From assembly GCA_963728895.1 (NCBI GenBank), contig CAVSLM010000007.1:620001-684000 (forward strand): 64,000 bases of DNA, given 5' to 3'. The stretch comes from CAVSLM01 sp963728895 (lineage in GTDB: Bacteria > Pseudomonadota > Gammaproteobacteria > JBBQDK01). Below, in pieces: positions 38,306 to 47,345 of this stretch. Under the pieces are notes generated by a model. The model made no database searches and was not told the origin of the DNA. It saw only the letters and a list, made by a program, of their open reading frames with translations. Position 1 is the first letter of the stretch. Each line of letters starts with the position of its first letter. Position numbers and translations under genes: made by a program.

Positions 38306-38734
38306 ATGAACAAGCGGGACTTCATTCGTATCGGAATCGCCGGCGCGGCCGGTGCCTTGTTCGTGCCACGGGAACTGATGGCGGGCATGGCCGAGCCAGC
38401 TTTGAAGACCAGGTTGGCCGGCGGCGTCTATCATACCGGTATCGCCTTCGGCCGCTGGAACAAAGACGTGGCCGACCACCATCTGCCGGAATTCGAGAAG
38501 CAGGGAGATCGTCTGCATGTGACGACTCACCACCCGATGAGCGCATATGGACACTACATCATCAAGCACGAGCTGCTGGATGCGGATTTCAATTTTATCA
38601 CCGAGCACCGGTACGATCCGACAACCGACAAGACGCCGGAGACCGTGTTCGACATCAGCGGCCACGGCGGTGTGATCTACGTACTGACGATGTGCAATGT
38701 TCATGACCTGTGGGTGAACGCCGCTGAGGTCTAG
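38306..38734 (+). CDS. Exported superoxide reductase (desulfoferrodoxin-type)
   Basis: 142 residues; AGGAGGTAACTC precedes ATG 38306. The N-terminus MNKRDFIRIGIAGAAGALF is a Tat-like signal (KRDFI in place of RRxFL). The mature part is the neelaredoxin Fe-binding domain: THHPMSAYGHYIIKHELLDA supplies the His ligands, and VLTMCNVHDLW supplies the Cys and final His of the FeHis4Cys centre. Reduces superoxide to peroxide. Superoxide reductases are best known from anaerobes, where they are often cytoplasmic; this one would work in the periplasm. It is followed by a 200-bp gap before convergent zwf. Confidence 0.8.
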   Translation: MNKRDFIRIGIAGAAGALFVPRELMAGMAEPALKTRLAGGVYHTGIAFGRWNKDVADHHLPEFEKQGDRLHVTTHHPMSAYGHYIIKHELLDADFNFITEHRYDPTTDKTPETVFDISGHGGVIYVLTMCNVHDLWVNAAEV

Positions 38735-38947
38735 CCCAGAGGGCTCAGCCTCTTCTCGGGCTATAAGCCTGGGTTTCGTGAGGAGTGGAAACGGATTGGG
38801 ACGTCGTTTCACCGTACGTGGCTCGATGCGTCCGGAGCGATCGCCCACGCGCTGTTGGGCAATCAGCATGAACAGCGTTGTCGGTTGACTCCCATCGTAG
38901 CTGCCGCTCCCGTGCCAGCGCTGAGTTGTCGGGGCAGGATGTCGCCA

Positions 38948-40357
38948 TCATTCCGTCTCCTCCGACATCGGGTTGTGCCAACCGCCGTCGGCGGCGATGA
39001 GCGTCTCGGCTGCCGCGGGCCCCCAACTGCCGGGTTCATACGGGATCGCCTGGCCGTGTTCCGACAGTACCCGGTCCAGTGCGACCCAGGCGGCTTCCAG
39101 GCTGTCCGCACGGGCGAACAGGGCGCCGTTACCGGCCATGGCGTCTCCAAGCAGGCGGTCGTAGGGCGACTGCTCGTCGGCGCGAGCGTTCAACAGGACG
39201 AGCTCGCGCTGCTCGCCGACGAATTCCTTGCCCGGGCGCTTGACGCGCGCGGCGAGCGCGACGGCAGCGCGCGGTGAGAGCCGGAAGCGCAGATAATTGG
39301 CGCGGCCGTCGGTCGGTGCCGAGTCGTCGAACAGTCGCTGCGGCGGTGGCTTCAGCTCCACCAGAACCTCGGCCGCCGTTGCGGCCAGGCATTTGCCGGC
39401 GCGCAGGTACCAGGGCACGCCCTGCCAGCGCCACGAATCGATGAACAGCCGCAGGGCGCAGAAGGTCTCGACGTCGGAGTCCTGTGCCACGCCCGGCTCC
39501 TTGCGGTAGCCGACATACTGACCCCGCACCAAGTCATCGGACTCGACCGGCCGCATGGCCCGGAACACCTTGTATTTCTCGGCCTGCACGGCACCATAGC
39601 CCTGGTAGCCCGGCGGCTCCATGGCCAGCAGCGCGACGATCTGAAACAGGTGGTTCTGGACCACGTCGCGCAGACAGCCGGCACTCTCGTAAAACTTTCC
39701 GCGACTCCCTACACCGAATGTCTCCGACAGCGTGACCTGCACACTGGCCACATGGTCCCGGTTCCAGACCGGCTCCAGGAAGGCGTTGGCGAAGCGGAAA
39801 TAGAGGATATTCATGATCGCTTCCTTGCCGAGGAAGTGATCGATACGGAAAACTGCATCTTCCGAAAACACCGACCGCAGGACGCGGTTGAGCTGCTGCG
39901 CAGAGGCCAGGTCGCGTCCGAAGGGCTTTTCGACAATGACGCGCGCCTCGTCGGTCAGACCCGCGGCATCGAGCCCGGTGACGATCGTCTCGAACAATGC
40001 AGGCGGGATGGCGAGATAGTGCACGGGGCGGCGCACCCCGCCCAGCGCCTTCTTGAGCGTTTCGAAGGTACCCGGATGGTGGTAATCGCCACTCACGTAC
40101 CCCAGCAGTGAGAGCAGATGCTCAAGGGCCGGCCGGTCGTCGATCCCGCCGGACTCCCGTACGGCGTCGGAAGCGCGTTCGTGCAGCTGCGCGAGGTTCC
40201 ATGGCGAAGACGCAACCCCGACCACCGGCACGTTCAGGGCCCCGCGCTTGGCCATCGCATAGAGCGCCGGGAAGATCTTCTTCCGGGCGAGGTCGCCGGT
40301 CACACCGAATAGCACCAGCGCATCCGCCGGGGCCGTACCGCTATCGATATCGCCCAT
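38948..40357 (-). CDS. zwf: Glucose-6-phosphate 1-dehydrogenase
   Basis: 469 residues, full length. NADP site ALVLFGVTGDLARKKIFPAL, the active-site segment VFRIDHFLGKEAIMN (Phe where most have Tyr) with catalytic His, and the second substrate motif SAGCLRDVVQNHLFQ. Catalyses the first step of the oxidative pentose phosphate pathway, making NADPH in the cytoplasm. No pgl or gnd is adjacent. A relic of an IS3 OrfA lies directly upstream in the region that should hold the promoter. Confidence 0.95.
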   Translation of the reverse strand: MGDIDSGTAPADALVLFGVTGDLARKKIFPALYAMAKRGALNVPVVGVASSPWNLAQLHERASDAVRESGGIDDRPALEHLLSLLGYVSGDYHHPGTFETLKKALGGVRRPVHYLAIPPALFETIVTGLDAAGLTDEARVIVEKPFGRDLASAQQLNRVLRSVFSEDAVFRIDHFLGKEAIMNILYFRFANAFLEPVWNRDHVASVQVTLSETFGVGSRGKFYESAGCLRDVVQNHLFQIVALLAMEPPGYQGYGAVQAEKYKVFRAMRPVESDDLVRGQYVGYRKEPGVAQDSDVETFCALRLFIDSWRWQGVPWYLRAGKCLAATAAEVLVELKPPPQRLFDDSAPTDGRANYLRFRLSPRAAVALAARVKRPGKEFVGEQRELVLLNARADEQSPYDRLLGDAMAGNGALFARADSLEAAWVALDRVLSEHGQAIPYEPGSWGPAAAETLIAADGGWHNPMSEETE

Positions 40358-40510
40358 ATCAGCGCCCTCGTACCTGGCCTTCCACTTGTATCAGGTCGCC
40401 GAGCTCCCCGTGCTTGCGCCAGACCTCATTGACGGGCATCCCGGACTCCGCCTCCCGCAGGATCGCCACGATCCGGCTCTCCGTAAATATTGCCAGAAAG
40501 TTCTGCTTGC
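40358..40510 (-). pseudogene. IS3/IS407-like OrfA fragment upstream of zwf
   Basis: Minus-strand reading FTESRIVAILREAESGMPVN then EVWRKHGEL, shifting frame to YKWKARYEGAD, the N-terminal helix-turn-helix of an IS3-group OrfA. The last codons run in frame into the zwf ATG, but a TGA stands just before the Tyr codon. The rest of the element is gone. It may have placed IS-borne sequence in front of zwf. Confidence 0.6.
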
Positions 40511-40529
40511 CGCCTGTCTCCACTGCGGG

Positions 40530-40620
40530 GAAGCTTATGGTGGCGCTTCGCCGGGACCAGATCGATCTGGAGGGAGGGCTGCTCCACGTGATGCGGCTGA
40601 AGAACGGGGTGCCGGTTGCG
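40530..40620 (+). pseudogene. Tyrosine recombinase (phage-type integrase) fragment
   Basis: VALRRDQIDLEGGLLHVMRL then KNGVP, the segment after the first catalytic Arg of a phage-type integrase, ending before the Lys-hairpin is complete. Nothing of the enzyme remains on either side. A scrap between the IS3 relic and the dacB relic. Confidence 0.5.
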
Positions 40621-40849
40621 GCGCTGCTGTTGGCTGGTCATTTCTCCTGTGGCAATTCGGCCTGCCGGGCTTTCAACTACCAAAGGTGCTCGCGACAGGG
40701 CGTCCCGGGCGATGGAGGTCGACCTACCGCGCACAGCAAGACGGGTTGGACCCGGCGGGGCTCGTCTTGGGAGGGTCGAGGGGTGCATAGCGCGGTTCCT
40801 CGCGCCGCTTGTAAGTCATCGAGGCACGCTCTTTCCAGACACGGTAGGA

Positions 40850-42177
40850 GAGTCAAGCAATCGCGCAAGCGCTCCCGACCGGCGACTCGTGCCGGCTTCG
40901 GTGACCAAGCTCTATACGGCTGCTGCTGCCCTCGGTCAATGGGGCGCTGCCCACACCTTCACAACCCGGGTGCTGGCGCGCGGGCTGCTGCGTGGCGGCG
41001 TCCTGCATGGCGACCTGGTCCTCCTCGGCGGCGGCGATCCCACGTTGGTCCACGACGACCTTGCCCGGCTCACCTCACAGTTGCGGCGGCAAGGCCTGAG
41101 GCGGGTCGAGGGGCGGTTGGTAATCGACAACTCCCTGTTCGGCGTGGTGACTTGCGTGACGGACGATCGTGGCCAGGCGCGCACCGCTTCTCATCATTCC
41201 TACGATGCGCCGCTGTCCGCGGCGGGCATCGACTTCAGCACCGCCTCGGTACTGGTGTTGCCGGGGGCCGCCCCGGGACGGCCGGCACGGGTGGCACCGG
41301 AACCGTTCGATCTGCCGATGCTGCGCCTGGCTCCGGGGGTGACAACGGTCGATGCCGACCGTCCCGCGCGCTTGTGGATGAACCGGGAGATGCGCGACGG
41401 CCCGACCTGCTCCGAGTGTCCGGCTCGGTGCCCGCGGGCAGCGGCCCCGCGTACCTCTACCAGTCGGTATCCGATCCGGAACGCTTCAGCGGCGAGATGT
41501 TGGTGGCGGCCCTATACCAGGCTGGGACTCCCGTCGACGGGAGCGTCGCGGTGGCCGCCGCAGGCGCCGATGCCCGTGAACTGGCTGAGGTCGAAGGCCA
41601 ACCGCTCGGCGAGCAGCTACGCCAGATGCTGAGCTTCAGCAACAACTACATCGCCGACGTCCTGGCGCTAGACCTGCTGCGGGACGATTCCACCAATGCG
41701 CCGCTCGATTTGAAGGCGGCGGGCGACCGGCTTGCTGCGTTCGCGGCGGAGGTGAATGCCGAGTCGCCTTTCAGCGGTGCCTCGCCGAGGGTGAGCCCGA
41801 CCCTGCACAGCGGCAGCGGACTCACTGTGGGAAACCGGCTCTCGGCGCGTGAGCTGATTGCCCTGCTCGACCACGTATACCGGCGTTATGGCGACTTCCC
41901 GGCCTTTCTCAGGGCAATGAGCGACCTGGACAGGCCCCGATCAAGACCTTGGGCCAGCGGAGGCGAGGCTTGGCTCACCCGCATCGCCGCCAAGACGTGC
42001 TCGCTCGACGATCCGCTCACGGTGTTCGCTTTGGCGGGGTATTTTCGATTTCGCGACGGTCGCTGGGGTGCCTTTGCCCTCCTCATCAACGATCGTCCGG
42101 GGCGGCGCCGAATCGACCGCAATCAGGCCCTGGGCGCCATACGCCAGGATCTGCAGCGACTACTTGCCGCCGAGTGA
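40850..42177 (+). pseudogene. dacB: D-Ala-D-Ala carboxypeptidase/endopeptidase PBP4 (DacB), degraded
   Basis: S13 peptidase: SxxK motif in LVPASVTKLYTAAAALGQWG, then HGDLVLLGGGDPTLVHDDLA, SxN motif in MLSFSNNYIADVLALDLL and a C-terminal HSGSGLTVGNRLSARELIAL carrying the KTG-equivalent HSGSGL. The signal peptide and sequence before the SxxK motif are missing or scrambled, and the frame changes near 41395 (MNREMRDGP to RRPDLLRVSGSVPAGSGPAY). The enzyme normally trims peptidoglycan in the periplasm. Loss of the signal peptide makes it a pseudogene whichever way the frameshift is explained. Confidence 0.75.
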
Positions 42178-42419
42178 CGCCGCGATACGCCGCGCGGAAC
42201 CCGCTGGATATAAGCAGACAAACCCTCTTTCCCTCGACTGAGACCACCACCCTGCGGTCGTCTCCGTCACCGGGCAACCTGCACGCGGCGGCAGCCGGGA
42301 AGCTTGCACATTCCGACCTGTCGTGACTGGCGATTCCATTTCATCGTGACCGATTTTTCGAACTTTCCGGAATCGGTGGTCACCGATGCCGGCTGGTAGG
42401 GTAGTAGCTCCATGTCACC

Positions 42420-42602
42420 GAAGTTGCGGCGCCGCTTGGCGCCCGCGGTGCCAGCAAGGAAAAAGTCTACGATTCCGTGCGTGTCCTCAAGGCGCCCACC
42501 ACGCGCCTCTTCGTGGATGTTCAGACGGCGTCCGAGTGGCGCGCCCGCGGCTTCTATCCTCTCCTGAACGAGCGGTCGCAAACCGCCACGGCCAATCTTT
42601 AG
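42420..42602 (+). pseudogene. C-terminal gene scrap of unknown family
   Basis: Reads KEKVYDSVRVLKAPTTRLFV, DVQTASEWRARGFYPLLNER then SQTATANL and a stop at 42602. It is protein-like but has no start and is not recognised. It ends 20 bases before the duplicated DUF4071 promoter block. The rest of 42178-42622 shows nothing else. Confidence 0.35.
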
Positions 42603-42622
42603 GGCCTGGCGACCTGCCATAT

Positions 42623-42870
42623 GCCACTCGACTGTGGGAGCGATCAACTCGCCGTAGACCGCGTCGAAGTCGACGACAGTACCGGAGGCGTTCGGCTTGC
42701 TGCCGAAGGGCATCAGGACGAAGCAGAGGGGACGGGGCATGCTCTTCTCCTTGCACAGTGCAGCTCTTGGCCCGCCACGGCGCAGTTCAACCGTGATGCG
42801 CGCGTGGCGACGAACGGATTGACCTTACAACCATACTGATCTGCCGCCGTCGACGGCGCTTGCGATTAGC
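42623..42870 (-). repeat. Duplicated promoter and 5' end of the DUF4071 gene
   Basis: Same 248 bases as 11603-11850. On the minus strand it has the same AAGGAG-AAGAGC-ATG start and codes for MPRPLCFVLMPFGSKPNASG and about 20 further residues, after which homology ends and the frame runs through unrelated sequence. Not a functional gene, but the regulatory region is complete. Confidence 0.85.
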
Positions 42871-43372
42871 GCTCACATGACCGCCGACGCCTGAACCCAT
42901 CCGTCGGTGCGCGCATCCTGCAATCGCACCGTCGGGAACGGCGCTCCTACAGGACTTTATCCAGCAGCTGCGTCTTGTCCTGCGGCGTAAGTAACGCGGT
43001 CCGGAACGGCGCTCCTGCAGAACCCTTCCATAGTTGGTGATGGTAACCTCCGCCGGGGGATGCAATTCAATTCCGTCGTCGGCGGCTGGGGAATGCATGG
43101 ACAAAAAGTCTGGCTCATGGCAACGCGTGTTCCTTTCTTTGGTACCGTTCGATTGCCGGCAAGTGACCGCCGCACCGTCAACAGCTGATACAAGCTCGAC
43201 ACGCCGGCCACGCCAATCATGCTATCCACGTTCCTCTGCGACCGGTTGTGATTTGCGCCGAGGTGGGAACAAGGATGACAATCTATCGCGGGGTGAGCCG
43301 CCGGTACGAAGTGTTCAGCATCGCCGCGCACCACGTGGAACGGGCGCACGATGCACGCGAAGGAGACGATGG
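42871..43372. other. 500-bp spacer with REP-like elements
   Basis: GGGAACGGCGCTCCTACAGG at about 42933 and GGAACGGCGCTCCTGCAG at about 43004 match the elements near 11910. The remainder has open frames on both strands without support. Confidence 0.5.
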
Positions 43373-43843
43373 ATGAACGATCTCGAAGGCAGATGTCATT
43401 GCGGCGATGTGCGTTATCGCCTCGCCTCGCGGCCTATGTTCGCGCATTGCTGCCACTGCCTCGATTGCCAGCGCCAGACAGGCTCGGCCTTCGTGCTCAA
43501 CGCTATCATCGAGGCCGATCGCATCGAACTTCTGTCCGGCACTCCCGAACCGACAACGGTGAAAACCGATTCCGGCCGTCCGCACGACATCTATCGTTGC
43601 CCGACCTGCCTCACCGCGATGTGGAGCGATTACAGCCGCCGCCCCATGCGCTTCGTTCGCACGGGCACGCTCGAGGATCCCCGCCTGATCGAACCCGATG
43701 TCCACATCTTCACCCGTTCCAAGCTGCCCTGGGTGATCCTTCCGTCCGACGTGCCCTCCTTCGAAGTCTATTACGACATGAAGAAGCAGTGGCCGGCGGA
43801 AAGCCTCGCCCGTCGCGAGGCGATCCTGGGCAAGAATAAGTGA
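43373..43843 (+). CDS. GFA (CENP-V/GFA) family zinc protein
   Basis: 156 residues; GAAGGAG seven bases before ATG 43373. Zinc ligands: C8 and C10 in GRCHCGDV, C27/C29/C32 in CCHCLDCQRQTGSAF, and the pair in YRCPTCLTAMWSDY. The family includes the glutathione-dependent formaldehyde-activating enzyme Gfa, though most members have unknown function. Complete and isolated, with a scrap of brnTA directly downstream. Confidence 0.88.
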   Translation: MNDLEGRCHCGDVRYRLASRPMFAHCCHCLDCQRQTGSAFVLNAIIEADRIELLSGTPEPTTVKTDSGRPHDIYRCPTCLTAMWSDYSRRPMRFVRTGTLEDPRLIEPDVHIFTRSKLPWVILPSDVPSFEVYYDMKKQWPAESLARREAILGKNK

Positions 43844-43859
43844 GCCGACGTGGACACGC

Positions 43860-44004
43860 CGTTTGCATACCCTGCGCGCCGAGGGAACCCTGATACGCGT
43901 CATTTCCGCACGAGACATGCACCGCAAGGAACGAGCGATTTATGAAGAAGCGCCGTAAACCGATTCCCAGGTTCGCTTTGCATGGCGCTGCCGAAGGCGC
44001 CGAC
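43860..44004 (+). pseudogene. Partial duplicate of the brnT-brnA junction fused to a hisH scrap
   Basis: 43872-43958 encodes the C-terminus of BrnT (RAEGTLIRVISARDMHRKER then AIYEEAP) and 43942 onward the first residues of BrnA (MKKRRKPIPRFA), nearly identical to 49430-49522. Directly after it, GCATGGCGCTGCCGAAGGCG (43980-43999) matches the hisH relic at 50049. So two pieces that lie 530 bases apart at 49.4-50.1 kb are fused here. Confidence 0.8.
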
Positions 44005-44043
44005 ATATCGTTGTTGATTTCGAGGGTGGAGCTGCCAGAAGAC

Positions 44044-44079
<36 letters not shown>

Positions 44080-44280
44080 AGGGATCGGAGCCGCTGACAG
44101 CTTCTATATCAACCACTTGTGGGACGCCCGTTGCAGCGCTTTCGCAGGACGATGCACAACGATGCAGGACCGTGCCCGTCATTTCTCCGTCCGCGCCACT
44201 ATGCCCGTGGAGCATCGATCGGGCGGTGGTGCCACGAGGCCTCCTCCCTCCAGCCATGGAAGAGCTCCCGCGCCGCACGC

Positions 44281-44331
44281 ACAACGCTTTACAATAATAC
44301 CGTCGACGTGGAGATGATGGATCATCACTGA
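44281..44331 (+). pseudogene. HigB toxin C-terminal stub
   Basis: The last codons before HigA read NNTVDVEMMDHH and stop, equivalent to the VEIVDYH end of HigB (RelE-fold) toxins. All upstream toxin sequence has been replaced by the tRNA-derived repeat. Confidence 0.45.
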
Positions 44332-44345
44332 TGGAGCAACACTCG

Positions 44346-44675
44346 ATGGCGACCAAAACACTCAGTCCGAAGACCCAGCGGCCCGAGATGCCTCCCATCC
44401 ACCCGGGCGAGATCCTGCTCGAGGACTTTCTGAAGCGGATGGGCATCAGCCAGTATCGCCTGGCCAAGGACACCAGCGTGCCACCGCACCGCGTCAACGA
44501 GATCGTCAAGGGGCTGCGCGCGATCTCCGCCGATACCGCGCTGCGGCTCGGCCGCTACTTCGGCATGGAGGCACCGTTCTGGATGAACCTGCAGGCACGC
44601 TACGATCTGGAACGCGCCGAGCTCGATCTCGCCGGACGCATCGATCGCGAGGTCACGCGACGCGAGGCGGCCTGA
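44346..44675 (+). CDS. higA: HigA-type antitoxin (orphan)
   Basis: 109 residues from ATG 44346, nine bases after GGAG (an ATG at 44331 would include 5 more). HTH_3/XRE fold: PPIHPGEILLEDFLKRMGIS, LAKDTSVPPHRVNEIVKGLR, TALRLGRYFGMEAPFWMNLQ. This is the HigA/VapA addiction-module antidote family that binds its own operator and the HigB toxin. HigB is reduced to a stub directly upstream, so the antitoxin is now alone and may persist as a repressor or anti-addiction gene. Confidence 0.9.
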   Translation: MATKTLSPKTQRPEMPPIHPGEILLEDFLKRMGISQYRLAKDTSVPPHRVNEIVKGLRAISADTALRLGRYFGMEAPFWMNLQARYDLERAELDLAGRIDREVTRREAA

Positions 44676-44776
44676 TCATTGCCCGCCGCGGAAGGGCGTG
44701 CGTCACCTATCCTGGCCGTGCAGCGTTGCACTTACCGGAGCGGCCTGCGCTGTTCAAATAAACGGGGCCACCTCTG

Positions 44777-45052
44777 TCACGGCCACTTGCGGGCGTGGTG
44801 CAACACGCGCAGCACCTGCACCAGATCCAGACGTACGCGGTAAACGACAATGAATGGACTGCCGGATACGACCAGCTCGCGCGTCCCGCGCAAGCGCCCG
44901 GGGCGGCCAAGGGAAGGATACTCCTGAAGGTATTCGACGGCCTCCAACACTCTCGGACCGATCTGTCGGGCAGCGCGCGGGTTGTCCTGCGATATATATG
45001 CGCCCGCAGCGTCCAAATCCCGAAGCGCGCTTGGGGTCCATCTAAGCTCCAC
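44777..45052 (-). CDS. parE: RelE/ParE-type toxin
   Basis: 91 residues: MELRWTPSALRDLDAAGAYI, NPRAARQIGPRVLEAVEYLQ, PSLGRPGRLRGTRELVVSGS and VVYRVRLDLVQVLRVLHHAR. The fold and the RxxG/GTRELVV segment are those of ParE toxins (gyrase poisons) rather than ribosome-dependent RelE, but the target is inferred. The start lies 11 bases inside the antitoxin gene, so the two are co-translated. Confidence 0.9.
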   Translation of the reverse strand: MELRWTPSALRDLDAAGAYISQDNPRAARQIGPRVLEAVEYLQEYPSLGRPGRLRGTRELVVSGSPFIVVYRVRLDLVQVLRVLHHARKWP

Positions 45053-45290
45053 GACCGCCCCAGCGTTTGATGCGCTTGACGGCCTCCTCGTGGCGCATCA
45101 GCTTGCCGGCGTTGGCCTCGGCAACTCCCTGGCGGATTGCCTTCACCTGCCATTCGTGCAGCGTAAGAAATTCCTCGATGGCTTGTCCGGCGACATGGGA
45201 CTTGGAGCGATCGATCGCCTCGGCAAGCTCCGAGAGGCGCTTGGCAACGTCCTTGGGGACGCGAACGGAAATCAAGGTGGTCTCGGCCAT
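45042..45290 (-). CDS. parD: Ribbon-helix-helix antitoxin (ParD-like)
   Basis: 82 residues. N-terminal RHH: AETTLISVRVPKDVAKRLSE then LAEAIDRSKSHVAGQAIEEF. C-terminal toxin-binding tail EWQVKAIRQGVAEANAGKLM. GGAG lies 8 bases before ATG 45290. It is expected to bind the palindrome at 45312-45333 as a dimer of dimers and to neutralise the downstream ParE. Confidence 0.9.
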   Translation of the reverse strand: MAETTLISVRVPKDVAKRLSELAEAIDRSKSHVAGQAIEEFLTLHEWQVKAIRQGVAEANAGKLMRHEEAVKRIKRWGGRGA

Positions 45291-45311
45291 AGAAGGAACT
45301 CCGGGATGTGA

Positions 45312-45333
45312 ATATCATCATTTTTGATGATAT
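45312..45333. promoter_or_regulatory. Probable parDE operator
   Basis: ATATCATCA and TGATGATAT form a perfect 9-bp inverted repeat separated by TTTT, ending 22 bases before the antitoxin ATG. Position and symmetry fit autoregulation by an RHH antitoxin. Confidence 0.65.
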
Positions 45334-45375
45334 CACCATCCAGCGCGGTGGCACAGAGCGGCCTCAGGCCCAACA

Positions 45376-45537
45376 GAGCTCGAATGGGTCGACTGGTTCA
45401 ATCAGCGGCGTCTGCTCGTACCGATCGGCGACATCCCACCGGCGGAGTTCGAGCTGGCGTATCATCGGCAGCAGGCGGATCAGGCCATAGTGGCTTGACT
45501 CAAACCAACGAGCCTCCGGAGAAGCCAGGGCGGTTCA
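45376..45537 (+). pseudogene. IS3-family OrfB C-terminal remnant with right end
   Basis: ELEWVDWFNQRRLLVPIGDI then PPAEFELAYHRQQADQAIVA and a stop at 45498, the end of an IS3-group OrfB, followed by CTCAAACCAACGAGCCTCCG and GGGCGGTTCA, the terminal repeat of that IS. Left part of the element is absent. Confidence 0.75.
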
Positions 45538-45539
45538 CC

Positions 45540-45716
45540 ATTAAGAGCGTGCCTTATACCCCGATATCGCACCCATTCGTCAAGCGCCTGATCGGGACCA
45601 TTCGTCGGGAGTTTCTTGACCAGACGTTGTTCTGGAACGCGGTCGACTTGGAGAGAAAGCTCGAAGCGTTCCAGAAGTATTACAACCACAACCGGTTTAA
45701 CGTTCGTCAAGGTGCG
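45540..45716 (+). pseudogene. Integrase-core transposase fragment
   Basis: IKSVPYTPISHPFVKRLIGT then IRREFLDQTLFWNAVDLERK and LEAFQKYYNHNRFNVRQGA: the Glu-containing C-terminal part of an rve-type transposase. Begins directly at the right end of the IS3 remnant and ends at the MFS gene tail. Confidence 0.7.
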
Positions 45717-47022
45717 GGGTTCTCCCTACCCCGGACCACGGCGGTCAACGTCCCGACCGCGGCGAAGAGGGCGCACGCCAGGAACGCGGCGTGCAGCCCC
45801 GCGACGAAGGTTCGCTGCAGGGCGTGCGTCTGCTCGAGGTTGAGCGTCCTCCCTCCCGCCGCAAGCGCGGCGCCGGCAGCAGCGCCCCCGAAGCTCGCGA
45901 ACACGGCACCGGCCACCGCGACGCTGAGACTCTGGCCGATGATGCGTCCGGTGGCCAGAATCCCCGAGGCGACGCCGACCTCGTCGCGAGGTGCCGCACC
46001 CATAATCGCCCTCGCATTGGGCGACTGGAAAAGCCCCTGCCCGACGCCGGTAACGAACAGCGACACCATGATGTAGGCAGTGGCGCTATTCGGTGTCAGC
46101 CGGCTGAGGAGCAACAGGCCCCCGCACACGATGGCGAGCCCCAGCGGTGCGAGCCAGCGCGATCCGACGCGATCGGCGAGCGCGCCGCTCAAGGGTGAGA
46201 CCACGGCCAGCGTCAGCGGAAGCGGCGTGAGCAGCAGCGGAGCGCAGCGTGTCGTAGCCCAGCATCTCTTCGAAGTAGAACGGCAAGAGAAAGCCGATCG
46301 CAAACAGCGCCAGCATGTCGGTCACGAAGCTCGCGTTGGCAAACGCGAACACGCGGTCGCGCAGCAGGGACACATTTAGGATCGGTGCCGGCGCCACGCG
46401 CTCCGCCCACACCGTGCCGGCCAGTGCCGCCAAGCCTACCGTCATCACGGACAGCAACCGCGGCGAGCGCCACCCCCATTCCTGGCCAAAGGAAAGTCCG
46501 AGCGTGATCGCAGCAAGCCCGACGGCCAGGATGGCGGCGCCCGCGAGATCGAAGTTCTGGCGGCGCAGTTGCACCCGCTCGGTAAGAAGGAGCGCGGCGG
46601 CGGCAATGGCCAGGGCGCCGATCGGCAAATTGACGTAGAAGATCCACCGCCAGTTCAGCGCCTGGGTCAGAACGCCACCCACCGTCGGTCCAATGCTGAC
46701 GCCCAACGCCAGGAGCACCATGTTGGTCCCGAGCGCCCGTCCGCGCTCGTTGGGCGGAAGCGCCCGCGTGATCATCGCGAGCGTTGTTGGACAGGATGCC
46801 GGCAGCGCCCAGACCCTGGATGCAGCGTGCGAAGATGAGCACTCCCAGCGAGGGTGCAGCCCCGCAGATTGCCGAGCCCAGCGTGAACACCGCCAAGCCC
46901 GCCAGAAACACCGGCTTGCGCCCTACCATGTCCGACAGCCGCCCGAAGGTCAGCAGCACGGCTGAAATCACCACCAGGTATCCGATCACCACCCACTCGA
47001 CGAGTCCGAGCAGCCGCGGCTC
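45707..47022 (-). pseudogene. DHA2-type MFS drug exporter, truncated and frameshifted
   Basis: Three frames in succession give an EmrB/QacA-like exporter: WVVIGYLVVISAVLLTFGRL and SDMVGRKPVFLAGLAVFTLG (47010-46780), then PPNERGRALGTNMVLLALGV, VGGVLTQALNWRWIFYVNLP (46775-46240), then LLTPLPLTLAVVSPLSGALA to PRDEVGVASGILATGRIIGQ (46240-45707). Shifts lie near 46777 and 46238. The first helix is missing, replaced in frame by an unrelated protein, so this is a relic even if the shifts are errors. Confidence 0.75.
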
Positions 47023-47345
47023 GGCCAAGTGCGCGCGGCGTGCCAGCAGTTGCTGGCGCCGCTGCGCGGGCGCCGCCGCACAGTACAGGAAGCGCCCCGC
47101 CACCTCATCGCGGGCCAGGCGCATGGCGCGCACCAGCTTGCGCAAGGCGTCCTTGGTGGCCACGTGCAGCACGTGGTCGAGCTCTTCGACGAAGTAACCA
47201 AGCTCGGCGCGCTCCACCAGTGCCGCGGCGGTCTCGAGCAGGGTGCCGCGCACCGAGAAGCAAACCTCGTGGTGGCACCACAGTCCCCGGTGGTCGAACT
47301 CGGCGATCTCATCAAGGGTGTAGTAACGCCCGCAATGGGAGTAGC
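47022..47345 (-). pseudogene. Mobile-element-associated hypothetical protein fused in frame to the MFS relic
   Basis: RYYTLDEIAEFDHRGLWCHH, ETAAALVERAELGYFVEELD, HVATKDALRKLVRAMRLARD and EVAGRFLYCAAAPAQRRQQL. I know this as a frequent companion of transposases, of undefined function. Its N-terminus abuts the histidine-kinase fragment and its C-terminus (RRAHLAEP) abuts the MFS helix 2. A chimera made by recombination. Confidence 0.5.

Noticed and set aside
40108..40849. 689-residue plus-strand frame reaching back from dacB
   Set aside because: The 5' part is antisense to zwf and the IS3 relic and has no protein resemblance.
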